64,000 bases of DNA from assembly GCA_028277885.1 (NCBI GenBank), contig JANQFK010000029.1:1-64000 (forward strand), given 5' to 3'. Positions 25,092 through 33,920 of the stretch are shown in pieces. The stretch comes from Myxococcota bacterium. GTDB lineage: Bacteria; Myxococcota_A; UBA9160; UBA6930. A program made the position numbers and the translations under genes. The notes beneath the pieces were generated by a model, which was not told the DNA's origin, did no database searches, and saw only the letters and a program-made list of their open reading frames with translations. Each line of letters starts with the position of its first letter. Positions within the stretch are counted from its first letter, which is position 1.

Positions 25092-26319
25092 GCCGCGTCT
25101 CCTCGAACACCTCCAGCAGCCCGGCGGCGGCCTGGTCCCAGCGGAAGGCGTGCCGGATGCGGCGCCGCGCCGCGCGCCCCATGGCGGCGAGGCGCTCCGG
25201 GTCCGCCAGCACGTCGGCGAGGGCGGCGGCGAGGGCCCGGGGGTCCCGGGGCGGCACCAGGCGCCCGCACTCGCCGTCGCTGCCCACGACCTCGGGCAGC
25301 GCGCCCGCCGCGTTGGCGACCACGGGCAGCCCGCACGCCATCGCCTCGCTGGCCGGGAAGCCGAAGCCCTCGAAGAAGGAGGGGACCACGGCGACACGGC
25401 CCGTCGAGTACTCGCGCACCAGCTCGGGCAGCTCGAGGAAGCGCGGCTGGAACACCACCCGCCCCTCGAGGCGGTGCTTGCGGATCAGCCGCGGCACGAG
25501 CCCGTCCTCGGGAATGCGGCCGTCGACGATCTTGAGCTTCACCGCCGGCGGCAGGAAGCGGAGCGCCTCGAGCAGCGTGCCGATGCCCTTCTTCCGGTCC
25601 TCGGTGCGTCCCACGAAGATCAGGTCCGTCTGCTTGGGGACGTCGGGCACCGGGTGGAAGATCTCGGCGTCGGTGCCGTTGTAGACCACGTCCACCTGCT
25701 TGGCGGGGATCCCGAAGTAGCGCTCGATCTCCTTCCGGGAGGCCTCGCTCACGGTGACGATGCGGTCGAGGCGCGGCGCCACCACCTGCTGCATGAAGAG
25801 CGGAAAGTAGAGGGTGCGCTTGATCCGCTTCACGAGCCGCGGGTCGATGGCGAAGTCCGCCTCTCGGTCGATGTGGAGCGGGTGGTGGATCGCCGAGACG
25901 ACGGGCACGCGGCTGGCGCGGATCCCGAGCAGGCCCCAGGAGAGGCACTGGTTGTCGAACACGACGTCGAAGCGGTGGCGCTCCTGGAGGCGCTTCCAGC
26001 GCAGCAGGAGCCGCAGTCCGAAGGTCTGCATCTCCGGGAAGACGCCGATGCGCGAGACGCCGAGCTCCCAGAGGTCGAGGGGCCCCAGCAGCCGGCGCGC
26101 GTCGTGGGTGCGCGCCCACTCGCGCAGCTCCTGGCCGAACACGTTGGCGTTGGGGATGACGTGGAGCGGGATCTCCGGCGGCAGGTCCGGCAGCGGCGGG
26201 CCCGCGATGACGTGGACCTCGTGGCCGGCGCGGTGGAACTCGCGAGCCAGGTAGGCGGCGTAGATGCCCTGGCCCCCGCAGTACATGTTGCCGCGGTAGG
26301 TGAGGAGTGCGATCCGCAC
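25060..26319 (-). CDS. GT4-type glycosyltransferase (paralogue 2)
   Basis: 419 residues from GTG 26319. N-terminal RIALLTYRGNMYCGGQGIY mirrors paralogue 1; C-terminal domain has FVGRTEDRKKGIGTLLEAL, VVPSFFEGFGFPASEAMACG and LPVVANAAGALPEVV. A HHPLHIDREADF motif is shared with paralogue 1 (HHPLSVDREASF). The start lies 5 bases downstream of the small membrane protein stop. Predicted cytosolic, at the membrane face. No sugar donor is implied by the neighbours. Confidence 0.9.
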   Translation of the reverse strand: MRIALLTYRGNMYCGGQGIYAAYLAREFHRAGHEVHVIAGPPLPDLPPEIPLHVIPNANVFGQELREWARTHDARRLLGPLDLWELGVSRIGVFPEMQTFGLRLLLRWKRLQERHRFDVVFDNQCLSWGLLGIRASRVPVVSAIHHPLHIDREADFAIDPRLVKRIKRTLYFPLFMQQVVAPRLDRIVTVSEASRKEIERYFGIPAKQVDVVYNGTDAEIFHPVPDVPKQTDLIFVGRTEDRKKGIGTLLEALRFLPPAVKLKIVDGRIPEDGLVPRLIRKHRLEGRVVFQPRFLELPELVREYSTGRVAVVPSFFEGFGFPASEAMACGLPVVANAAGALPEVVGSDGECGRLVPPRDPRALAAALADVLADPERLAAMGRAARRRIRHAFRWDQAAAGLLEVFEETRRAAHRRSRAA

Positions 26320-26324
26320 CGGGC

Positions 26325-26597
26325 CTAGGCGGCTCCGTCGGCGCCGCCGGGCTCCGCGCCGCCGGCCTCGCCCGGGCCGGTGGCGGGCTCGTCGGCCCCC
26401 GGCTCCGGCTCCACGTCCACGGTGGCGATGGTCCAGCCCACCCAGAAGGTCAGGCCCAGCACGAAGGCGAGCAGCAGCCCCACGGGTATCGCGACCGCCC
26501 ACCAGGCGCCGGCCAGCAGGCCTCCCCCGAAGATCAGGGCGGCGAGGGCGGCGCCGGCACAGATCAGCAGGCCCTGCACCTTTGCGGACTCGTTCAT
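26325..26597 (-). CDS. Small two-helix membrane protein
   Basis: 90 residues: two adjoining hydrophobic segments (about 8-30 and 32-57), then an acidic Pro/Gly/Ala tail of about 30 residues. No family recognised. First gene behind the strong promoter at 26657-26685, and its stop is 6 bases before the GTG of glycosyltransferase 2. It may anchor or regulate the glycosyltransferases, but nothing in its sequence says so. Confidence 0.7.
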   Translation of the reverse strand: MNESAKVQGLLICAGAALAALIFGGGLLAGAWWAVAIPVGLLLAFVLGLTFWVGWTIATVDVEPEPGADEPATGPGEAGGAEPGGADGAA

Positions 26598-26656
26598 GGG
26601 GGCTCCAGACGCCGGGAAGAGGAAGGGGGATCGTGTAAGACGCGGCGAAAGCGCGG

Positions 26657-26685
26657 ATTATTCGGGTCCCGGCCCGGCGTGTCAA
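26657..26685 (-). promoter_or_regulatory. Strong sigma70-type promoter for the glycosyltransferase operon
   Basis: TTGACA (26685-26680), a 17-base spacer and AATAAT (26662-26657): a perfect -35, ideal spacing and 5 of 6 at -10, in very GC-rich surroundings. Predicted start near 26650, about 53 bases before the ATG of the small membrane protein. Confidence 0.75.
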
Positions 26686-26710
26686 CGCGCCGCGGCCTAC
26701 CCTCCCGGGC

Positions 26711-27907
26711 GTGCGGGTGGTGGGCCTCATGTCCGGGACCTCGGCGGACGCCGTGGATGCGGCGCTCGTGGAGTGGCCCGAGCCGCCCGCCACGAAGCCC
26801 TTCCGGCTGCTCGGCTTCCGCGAGGACCCCCTCCCGGCGGCGTTGCGCGAGCGCATCCACCGCCTCGCCGCGGGCCGCGTCGAGGCCGAGCGCACCCTGG
26901 CGGAGCTGGCGAGCCTCGACGCCGAGCTCGGCGAGCGCTTCGCCGAGAGCGCGGCCGCGGTGGCGGCCGACGCCGGGGTGCCGCTCGCCGAGGTCGCGAT
27001 CGCGTCCCACGGCCAGACCGTGGCCCACCATCCCGAGCTCGGCGCGACGCTCCAGATCGGCGATCCCTCGCGCATCGCCGAGCGCACGGGCTGCACCACG
27101 GTGGCGGATTTCCGCGCCCGGGACGTGGCGGCGGGGGGCGAGGGCGCGCCGCTCGCGCCCTTCTTCCACCACGCGGCGCTCGCCGAGCCCGAGCGCGGCC
27201 AGGTGGTGCTCAACCTCGGCGGCATCGCGAACGTGACCTGGCTGCCCCGGGGCGCCGCGCCGGACGCCGTGGTGGCCTTCGACGTCGGTCCCGCCAACGC
27301 GCTGCTCGACGCCGCGGTGCAGATCCAGACCGGCGGCGTCGAGGCCCGGGACCAGGACGGCGCCCGCGCCCGGCGCGGCGCCGTGGACGCGGCGCTGCTG
27401 GCGCGCCTGCTCGAGGACGACTACCTGCGGCAGCCGCCGCCCAAGTCCACGGGCCGCGAGCGCTACGGGCTCGCCGAGTCCGAGGTGCTGGTGGGCGAGT
27501 GGAAGGGCCGGCCCGACGACCTGCTCGCCACCCTCGCGGCCTTCACCGTGGAGGCCGTGGCGCGGGCCTGCCGCGACTTCCTGCGCGAGCCCGACGCCTC
27601 GCCGGCGCGCGTCGACCGCCTGCTGCTCGCCGGGGGCGGCGCGCGCAACCCGGTGCTCTGCGACGGGCTCGCGGCGGCGTTCCCGGGCACCGTGGTCGAG
27701 CCCCTCGACGCGGCCGGCGTGCCCGCCGACGCCTGCGAGGCCATGGCGTTCTCGCTGATGGGCCGCAACGCGCTGCTCGGGCTGGCCAACCACCTGCCGT
27801 CCTGCACCGGGGCCGCGGGCACGCGCGTGCTCGGCGAGATCGTCCCCGGGGCCGGGCCTCAGAGCTTCACGGCGAGGCCGTCGTCGGCCACCTCGAAGCC
27901 CGCGTAG
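26711..27907 (+). CDS. anmK: Anhydro-N-acetylmuramic acid kinase
   Basis: 398 residues. Starts MRVVGLMSGTSADAVDAALVEW, the family hallmark; later IASHGQTVAHHP, LQIGDPSRIAERTG, VVLNLGGIANVTWLP, FDVGPANALLDA and AGGGARNPVLC. AnmK opens and phosphorylates 1,6-anhydro-MurNAc from wall turnover to MurNAc-6-phosphate. The last ~16 codons overlap the 3' end of the facing MBL gene by 49 bases; their unusual Ser/Thr-rich residues suggest a stop drifted into the neighbour. Next to murU- and amgK-like genes, this is a wall-recycling locus. Confidence 0.93.
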   Translation: MRVVGLMSGTSADAVDAALVEWPEPPATKPFRLLGFREDPLPAALRERIHRLAAGRVEAERTLAELASLDAELGERFAESAAAVAADAGVPLAEVAIASHGQTVAHHPELGATLQIGDPSRIAERTGCTTVADFRARDVAAGGEGAPLAPFFHHAALAEPERGQVVLNLGGIANVTWLPRGAAPDAVVAFDVGPANALLDAAVQIQTGGVEARDQDGARARRGAVDAALLARLLEDDYLRQPPPKSTGRERYGLAESEVLVGEWKGRPDDLLATLAAFTVEAVARACRDFLREPDASPARVDRLLLAGGGARNPVLCDGLAAAFPGTVVEPLDAAGVPADACEAMAFSLMGRNALLGLANHLPSCTGAAGTRVLGEIVPGAGPQSFTARPSSATSKPA

Positions 27908-28596
27908 TCGCGGCGGCGGCGCATCTCGGCGCCGAGGTGGGTCAGCACGAGGCGGCCGCAGTCGAACTCGCCGCCGCGCTCGGAGAGCTCCTCGAGGCTC
28001 ATGTGGTACGGGAAGCTCTTGTCCACCAGGGTGCACTCGCAGACGAACAGGTCCGCGCCGTTCACCTCCTCGGGCAGCTCGTCGAACCAGCCCGTGTCAC
28101 CCGAGTAGACCAGCCGGCGCGAGCCGGCGCGCACGTCGAGGCCGTGGGGGTGGGCCTCGGGCGAGTGGCGGGTCGGGAACGCCCGGGCCGTGACCGGGCC
28201 GAGCTCCCAGGTGCCCGAAGGACCGATCTCGACGAAGGAGACCGGGAAGCTCCACTCCTGCTCCTGCATGGGGTGGCCGAGGGCCGCGGCGGCGGCGCGC
28301 ACCCGCGCCTCCACGTCCGGCGGGCCGGCCACGACCAGGGGGTGGCGCCGCCGGTCCTCGTAGAGGGCGCCCAGCAGGAAGAGCGGAAGGCCGCCGAAGT
28401 GGTCGCCGTGGAAGTGGGAGACCAGCACCGCGTCCACCTCGTCGCGCGAGGCGCCGATGGCGGCGAGCCCGGTGTTGGTGGTGGCGCCGCAGTCGAGCAG
28501 CACGCTTCCCGAGTCCGCGCGCACGAGGTAGGCGGACTGGCGCCGCCCGCCCGCGCCGAAGGCGTCGCTGGTGCCGACGAAGACCACCTCGCTCAC
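27859..28596 (-). CDS. Metallo-beta-lactamase-fold hydrolase
   Basis: 245 residues from GTG 28596 (GTGA overlap with murU-like). Zinc motif HFHGDH (VLVSHFHGDHFGGL), later histidine in RHSPEAHPHG, Asp in VYSGDTGWFDEL, and final LTHLG. This is the RNase Z/PhnP-like branch. It lies between the murU-like gene and anmK. A role in sugar-phosphate or phosphodiester cleavage would fit, but the substrate is unknown. Confidence 0.88.
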   Translation of the reverse strand: MSEVVFVGTSDAFGAGGRRQSAYLVRADSGSVLLDCGATTNTGLAAIGASRDEVDAVLVSHFHGDHFGGLPLFLLGALYEDRRRHPLVVAGPPDVEARVRAAAAALGHPMQEQEWSFPVSFVEIGPSGTWELGPVTARAFPTRHSPEAHPHGLDVRAGSRRLVYSGDTGWFDELPEEVNGADLFVCECTLVDKSFPYHMSLEELSERGGEFDCGRLVLTHLGAEMRRRRDYAGFEVADDGLAVKL

Positions 28597-29528
28597 GGCG
28601 TCGCGTCCGGAACGCAGGAGTGGAAGCCGCCGCCCGCGAAGACGCCGTCCTCGCCCTGGAAGCCCGGCGGCACCTCCTCGCCCTCCCACACCACCGCGCG
28701 GGCCAGGCGCGCGCCCGCGCCGAGCCGCGCCCCGGCGCCCAGCACCGCGTCTCCGCAGAAGCGGGTGCCGGCCTCGCGCGCGCGCTCGTCGGGCTGCGGC
28801 CAGTAGGAGAGGGAGAGGGGCTGGAGGTTCGCGGCGAGGTACTCGGCGGGCGTGCCCACGGGCTCCCACAGGCACTCCGCGGGGGTGGCGACCTCGCCGA
28901 TCACGTCGCGGGCGCCGTCCGCGAGCCGCGGCACCAGCCAGTCGTCGAGGTGGCTGAAGACCTCGCGCTCGGGCAGCGCGTCGAGGGCGGACTCCGAGAC
29001 CACGTTGGCCCAGACGTACACGCCGGACCGCACCTCGCCGCCCAGGTCGAACCGCCCCGAGATCCTGCGCACGCATCCCTCCGCGTCGACGCCGATCGTA
29101 CCGAAGCTGGGCGCCCTGGGGTCTTCTCGCAGCAACAGGGTGACGGCTCGTGCCTCCTCGCGGTGGCGGCGCAGCATCCCGCCGAGATCCACGTCGAGGA
29201 TCATGTCCCCCCCCAGGATGAGGCAGGGGTCCGAGCCCTTCAGGAAGTCGGCGACGCGGCGGATTCCTCCACCGGTATCGAGGAGTTGCGGCTCGGGGGA
29301 GAAGTGAAGCTCGAGGTCCGGCGGGCACCAGGCGCGGGCCGCCTCCCGGAGCCGGTCGGGTAGGTGATGCAGGTTCACCACCACCTCGCGAACGCCGTGG
29401 TGGGCGAGCAGCGCGAGCGTGTAGCCGATCACGGGGATGCCCCGGACCGGCAGCGCGGGCTTGGGTCGCAGGTCCGTGAGGGGGGCCAGGCGGGTGCCGC
29501 GGCCCGCCGCCACGATCATGGCGCGCAT
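28593..29528 (-). CDS. murU: MurU-like sugar-1-phosphate nucleotidyltransferase
   Basis: 311 residues. N-terminal signature MIVAAGRGTRLAPLTDLRPKPALPV binds the NTP; LLDTGGGIRRVADF, LILGGDMILDVDL and GVYVWA follow. A C-terminal stretch of ~65 residues (GAGARLGAGARLARAVVWEGEEVP) is a short left-handed beta-helix segment that the plain Pseudomonas MurU lacks. With the amgK-like gene overlapping its start and anmK close by, uridylylation of MurNAc-1-phosphate is favoured. The family also includes mannose-1-phosphate and glucose-1-phosphate enzymes, so specificity is not proved. Confidence 0.72.
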   Translation of the reverse strand: MRAMIVAAGRGTRLAPLTDLRPKPALPVRGIPVIGYTLALLAHHGVREVVVNLHHLPDRLREAARAWCPPDLELHFSPEPQLLDTGGGIRRVADFLKGSDPCLILGGDMILDVDLGGMLRRHREEARAVTLLLREDPRAPSFGTIGVDAEGCVRRISGRFDLGGEVRSGVYVWANVVSESALDALPEREVFSHLDDWLVPRLADGARDVIGEVATPAECLWEPVGTPAEYLAANLQPLSLSYWPQPDERAREAGTRFCGDAVLGAGARLGAGARLARAVVWEGEEVPPGFQGEDGVFAGGGFHSCVPDATP

Positions 29529-30577
29529 CGTCGCTCCGGTCCGCGCTCGGGGAGCCGCTCCACCACCTCGGCGAGGCGGCCGAGGCGCGGGTCCAGCGCG
29601 GCGCAGCGCGCCGCCGCGGCGCGGAGCGCGCGCACCGTGGTGGGGACGTGGTCGAGCCAGCGCGGGTCGCCGGCCTCGGCGGCCTGGAGGAAGCGCGCGT
29701 GGTCCTTGCCCTTGCGGGTGAGGGTCAGCAGGTCGAAGCGCCGGGCGAACTCCTCGGCGGAGGGCGCGTCCGGGAGCCGCGGCCGCACCCGGGCGCAGTG
29801 CGCCGCGACCTCCTCGTCGGGCAGCTCGACGTAGGAGTCGCGCAGCAGGCAGACCAGGTCGTACTCCGGCGGTGCCAGGAAGGCGCCCTGGAGATCGATC
29901 CAGGCCACCCGGCGGCCCGGCCCGGCGCCGGGCCTCACCAGCAGGTTGTGGCTCTGGAGGTCGCGGTGGGCGAGGCGCCGGGGTGCCGCCTCCACCACCG
30001 ACGCGATCCAGGCGAAGGCCTTGCGCACCGCCTCGGCGGCGCCCTTCGACGCGGCGGCCCCGGTGGTGGGAAGGCTGTGGCGCACGAAGAGCTCGGCCTT
30101 GAAGGCGATGAGGGTGGCGTCGAGGCGCCGCTCGAAGGCGGGCAGACCGCCCGGATCCTCGCAGCGCTGGAGGCGCGGCAGCGCGTCCACGACCTCGGCG
30201 TAGAGGGCGCGCCGCTCGTCCGGCGCCACGTCGGCGAGAGTCGTCGAGCCGAGGTCCTCGAGGAGCTCGATGCCGGCGTCCTCGTCGGCGGCGTGGCGCG
30301 CCGGCACCGGCAGCCCCTGGGCCTCGAGGAACGCGCGGATGGGCTCGAAGGCGGGCTCCGGCGCCACGCCCGTGGGCCGGCGGTCCTCGCGCTCCGGGGC
30401 CTCGATGCGGGCCACCAGGGTCGCGGGGCTGCCGCCGGTATGGACCCGGTAGAAGCGGCGTGTCCCGATGCCGGCGGCGAGGGGCTCGCTGCGCGTCACC
30501 TCGAGACCGAGCGCATCGAGGGCGAGCCTTCGGATGGCCTCGGCATCGGACCCGGAGGCGGGGGAGGGCTCGGTCAT
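29516..30577 (-). CDS. amgK: AmgK-like cell-wall amino-sugar kinase
   Basis: 353 residues, aminoglycoside phosphotransferase fold. Catalytic loop RRLAHRDLQSHNLL, metal site AWIDLQGAFLAPPEYDL, then VCLLRDSYVELPDE, close to the AmgK form (HRDFHSRNLMV, DFQDAVMGPVTYDLVSLLRDCY). AmgK phosphorylates MurNAc and GlcNAc at the anomeric position, giving MurU its substrate. Its 3' end overlaps the murU-like start by 13 bases, which supports the pairing. No MupP-type phosphatase is present in the window. Confidence 0.75.
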   Translation of the reverse strand: MTEPSPASGSDAEAIRRLALDALGLEVTRSEPLAAGIGTRRFYRVHTGGSPATLVARIEAPEREDRRPTGVAPEPAFEPIRAFLEAQGLPVPARHAADEDAGIELLEDLGSTTLADVAPDERRALYAEVVDALPRLQRCEDPGGLPAFERRLDATLIAFKAELFVRHSLPTTGAAASKGAAEAVRKAFAWIASVVEAAPRRLAHRDLQSHNLLVRPGAGPGRRVAWIDLQGAFLAPPEYDLVCLLRDSYVELPDEEVAAHCARVRPRLPDAPSAEEFARRFDLLTLTRKGKDHARFLQAAEAGDPRWLDHVPTTVRALRAAAARCAALDPRLGRLAEVVERLPERGPERRCAP

Positions 30578-30590
30578 CCGCCGGGCTCGG

Positions 30591-31925
30591 TCATGCGCCG
30601 AAGAAGTAGTGGCAGGCCGCCACCGCGGCCAGGAACCCGGCCACGTCGCCCGCGAGACAGGCCGGCAGGATGTGGCGGGCGTCGCGCACGCGGGCCGCCC
30701 CGAGGTACACCGCCAGCACGTAGAAGGTCGTCTCCGTCGATCCCATCAGGGTGCTCGACAGGAGTCCCACGAAGGAGTCGGGCCCGTGGGTGTCGAGGAT
30801 CTCGGTCATCACGCCGAAGGCGCCGGAGCCCGAGAGCGGTCGCAGCAGCGCCATGGGCAGCGCCTCGCCGGGCACGCGCAGCAGGTCGGTGAGCGGTGCG
30901 ATGGCGCCGATCAGCAGCTCGAGGGCCCCCGAGGCCCGGAACATCGCGATCGCGACCAGGATGGCGACGAGATAGGGAGCGATGCGCACCGCCACCTGGA
31001 GCCCCTCACGCCCCCCCTCGACCAGGGCGTCGTAGACCTTCACCCGTCCGAACACGCCGATGCACAGGAACCCCGCGATCAGCAGCGGCAGCAGCCAGGC
31101 GTTGGCGAGGTCGAGGATCGCCCCCTGGAGGCCCTGCTCCGGGACGGTGCGAGCCAGGTGCACGACGAGCCCCGCCCCCGCCACGCCGAGGAAGCCCAGC
31201 AGCAGGGTCCAGCGCGCGGCGCCCAGGGGCTCGCGGCGCTCCTCGCCGAGGGGCAGCTCCACGTCGGGCAGCTCGAGCGTCGGGTCGGGCTCGGGTCCGC
31301 GCTCGGAGCCCGCGTCGGCATCCGCGGCGAGGGGGCGAACCCGGAAGGCGGGCAGGCGGGCGAGCAGCAGGCAGACCGTCACGGCGGTGAGGGTCGAGCA
31401 GAGCGTCGCGAACAGGGTGGGGAGCCAGATCACGAACGGCGACTCGGACTCGGTGGCGAGCCGCACCATCACGGTGCCCGTGGGCGGCAGCAGCACGATG
31501 GAGGAGGTGTTGATGGCGAGGAAGAGCGCCATGGCGTTGGTGGCCACGCCGCGGTGGGCGTTCAGCTTGTCGAGCTCCACCATGGTCTTGATCCCGAACG
31601 GGGTTGCGGCGTTGCCGAGGCCCAGCATGTTGGCCGCGAAGTTCATGATCATCGAGCTCATGGCGGGATGGTCGGGCGGCACCTCCGGGAACAGGCGGCG
31701 CAGGACCGGACGCAGCATCCGCACGAAGGCCCGCAGCAGCCCGCCGTCCGAGGCGATCTTCACCAGCCCGAGGAAGAACACCATGCCGCCGGTGAGGCCG
31801 ATCACGAGCTCGACGGCGCGCTTGGCCGCGTCGAGGGAGGCCTTGGAGACGGCCTCCATCTGCCCGTTCCAGGCGGCCACGGCCACCGAGCCGAGCACGA
31901 GCCCCAGCCAGATCCAGTTGAGCAC
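30591..31925 (-). CDS. spmAB: Fused SpmA-SpmB membrane protein
   Basis: 444 residues from GTG 31925, with GGAGGT just upstream. Two nucleoside-transporter Gate-type halves: residues ~1-200 like SpmA (WNGQMEAVSKASLDAAKRAVELV, GNAATPFGIK) and ~245-444 like SpmB (VRIAPYLVAILVAIAMFRASG, PMALLRPLSGSGAFGVM, MGSTETTFYVLAVYLGA). About ten membrane segments. In Bacillus the separate SpmA and SpmB act in spore core dehydration; here, in a non-sporing context, the transported molecule is unknown. It faces a PBP4 gene and follows wall-recycling genes. Confidence 0.88.
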   Translation of the reverse strand: MLNWIWLGLVLGSVAVAAWNGQMEAVSKASLDAAKRAVELVIGLTGGMVFFLGLVKIASDGGLLRAFVRMLRPVLRRLFPEVPPDHPAMSSMIMNFAANMLGLGNAATPFGIKTMVELDKLNAHRGVATNAMALFLAINTSSIVLLPPTGTVMVRLATESESPFVIWLPTLFATLCSTLTAVTVCLLLARLPAFRVRPLAADADAGSERGPEPDPTLELPDVELPLGEERREPLGAARWTLLLGFLGVAGAGLVVHLARTVPEQGLQGAILDLANAWLLPLLIAGFLCIGVFGRVKVYDALVEGGREGLQVAVRIAPYLVAILVAIAMFRASGALELLIGAIAPLTDLLRVPGEALPMALLRPLSGSGAFGVMTEILDTHGPDSFVGLLSSTLMGSTETTFYVLAVYLGAARVRDARHILPACLAGDVAGFLAAVAACHYFFGA

Positions 31926-32024
31926 CGAACCTCCGCGGGGGGGCAGAGAGCGCGCGTTGCCGCTCCGCAGGCTCGGGGATAAGCTCGCCGGCGTCAACCG
32001 GATCCCCCCGAAGGCAGCACACCG

Positions 32025-33551
32025 ATGAGCCGAGCCCCGACGGGCCGCGGGAGGCCGCGCATGGGCGTGCGCGGCACGTGGATCCATTCTGTTCTCCTCC
32101 TCGTCCTGTGGACGGTCCCCGGCGCGGCCTCGGCGCAGGCGGCCGCGCGCGACGCCGCCGCCGAGGCGGAGCGCGCCCTCGCCGAGCGGCTCGAGCGCGC
32201 ACTCCAGGCGCCGGCCCTGCGCGGCGCGCGCCTCGGCGCGCTCGTGGTGGAGCGCTCGGACGGCCGCGTGCTGTTCGAGCGCAGCCCCGACCGCGCGCTG
32301 GTGCCGGCCTCCAACCTGAAGGTGCTCACCGCGGTGGCGGCCTTCCGCGCCTTGGGCCCCACCCACCGGCTGGTGACCGGGGTCTGGGCCGACGCCGCGC
32401 CCGACGCGGAGGGCTTCGTGGGCAACCTCTACCTGCGCGGTGGCGGCGATCCCTCCATGACCTCGGAGCAGTGGTGGCGGCTCGCCGCGGACCTGCGCGC
32501 CCGGGGTCTGCGGGGCGTGCGCGGCGACCTCGTGGTGGACGACTCGCTCTTCGATCGCAAGCGCTGGCACCCGAGCTGGGGCAAGCCGTCGGCGCGCGCC
32601 TACCACGCTCCGGTGGGAGCGCTCACCGCCAACTACGGAGCCTTCGAGGTGTGGGCGACTCCCGGCGACGCGGCGGGCGCGCCCCTGGGCGTGCGCGTCG
32701 ATCCGCCCGTCGACTACCTGCGCGTCGTGAACCGCGCCGGCACCGGGGCGCCGGGGAGCGCGCGCAAGCTCGTCGTGGACCGCGAGGCGGCCGCGGACCA
32801 CGAGCGCGTGATCGTGACCGGGAGCCTGCCGGCGGGCGGGGAGCCGAGGCGCGTCGCCCGCAGCGTGAAGGACCCCGCGCGCTACGCGGCCGCGGTGCTG
32901 CGCCTCCAGCTCGAGGGCCTGGGCATTCCGGTGGAGGGCACGGTGCGGCGGGCCGTGGTTCCCGAGGGCGCGGCCCTGCTCCACGAGTTCGAGGGCTTCG
33001 CCCTCGATGAGGTGGTGCGCCGGTTCCTCAAGTGGAGCAACAACGCCATCGGCGAGTCCCTGGTGAAGCTGCTCGGTGCCCAGGAGGGTGGCGGGCGGGG
33101 CACCTGGCCCGGCGGCCTCGGCGCGGTGCGGCGCCAGCTGACGGGCCTGGGCCTGCCCCTCGACGGCCTGCGTCTCGAGGACGGCTCGGGCCTCTCCTAC
33201 GAGAACCGCGCCTCGCCGCGGCTGCTGGTCTCGGCGCTGCGGCTGGCCCACTCCTCCTTCGACTTCGGCCCCGAGTTCGTGACCGGGCTGCCCATCGCGG
33301 CCGCCGACGGCACCCTCGAGAAGCGCGCCGGCGGGGCGGCGGGGGCGGTGCGGGCCAAGACCGGCCTGCTCACCCGGGTCACCGGCCTCTCGGGCTTCGC
33401 GCGCGGGCCCGACGGCCAGGAGCGGGTGTTCTCGGTGCTGGCGAACGGCTATCGGGGCGGCGACCGCGCCGCCATGGACGCGCTCGACCGGTTCGTGGCC
33501 GCGCTGGTGGAGGGCGCGCCGCTGGCCGCGACGGCCGCCGCCTCACCCTAG
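32025..33551 (+). CDS. dacB: D-alanyl-D-alanine carboxypeptidase/endopeptidase (PBP4 type)
   Basis: 508 residues. Signal peptide (basic start, hydrophobic HSVLLLVLWTVPGAASAQA). Penicillin-binding motifs SNLK (96-99), the SxN motif in KWSNNAIGE and the KTG in VRAKTGLLTRVTG. The long insert between the first and second motifs is typical of PBP4. Exported enzyme that trims peptidoglycan peptides, lowering cross-linking. It diverges from spmAB across 99 bases. ATG 32025 or 32061 are both possible. Confidence 0.92.
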   Translation: MSRAPTGRGRPRMGVRGTWIHSVLLLVLWTVPGAASAQAAARDAAAEAERALAERLERALQAPALRGARLGALVVERSDGRVLFERSPDRALVPASNLKVLTAVAAFRALGPTHRLVTGVWADAAPDAEGFVGNLYLRGGGDPSMTSEQWWRLAADLRARGLRGVRGDLVVDDSLFDRKRWHPSWGKPSARAYHAPVGALTANYGAFEVWATPGDAAGAPLGVRVDPPVDYLRVVNRAGTGAPGSARKLVVDREAAADHERVIVTGSLPAGGEPRRVARSVKDPARYAAAVLRLQLEGLGIPVEGTVRRAVVPEGAALLHEFEGFALDEVVRRFLKWSNNAIGESLVKLLGAQEGGGRGTWPGGLGAVRRQLTGLGLPLDGLRLEDGSGLSYENRASPRLLVSALRLAHSSFDFGPEFVTGLPIAAADGTLEKRAGGAAGAVRAKTGLLTRVTGLSGFARGPDGQERVFSVLANGYRGGDRAAMDALDRFVAALVEGAPLAATAAASP

Positions 33552-33884
33552 GGCGGCGCCCGTGGGCGAGAGCCCGATGCGCCCGAGGACGCCCAGGTTG
33601 TTCACCACCGCGTAGCCGGTGCCGGCCACGACCAGCACCAGGAAGGTGACCTTGACGGGATGGGGGAGCCGGCGCGTCTGCATCAGGAAGAGCAGGGCGA
33701 GGACCGTGATGACGCTGTCCAGCAGCAGGCCCTCGACGAGCCCCATGCGCTCGAAGAGCCACGCGGCCAGGGGATTCGCCTCGGTCACCTCCATGCCATC
33801 CACCGGCTTGCGCAGGCACAGGTAGGTGGTCCAGTGGTCCGAGGCGGACAGCATCAGGGTGAGGGTGGCCAGCAGGCGCAGCAT
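33543..33884 (-). CDS. Small four-helix membrane protein (DUF5658-like)
   Basis: 113 residues from ATG 33884, which sits after GGAGAGAGCC and 27 bases past a predicted sigma54 start. The hydrophobic pattern gives about four helices; SDHWTTYLCL and TEANPLAAWLFER resemble the D-x-x-T and EANP motifs of DUF5658 proteins. The stop overlaps the dacB stop by 9 bases. Function unknown. The longer ORF from 33971 would run through the promoter and is not preferred. Confidence 0.72.
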   Translation of the reverse strand: MLRLLATLTLMLSASDHWTTYLCLRKPVDGMEVTEANPLAAWLFERMGLVEGLLLDSVITVLALLFLMQTRRLPHPVKVTFLVLVVAGTGYAVVNNLGVLGRIGLSPTGAALG

Positions 33885-33920
33885 CGTCGGCTCTCTCCGG
33901 TCTAGCGCTGGCACCGAAGG

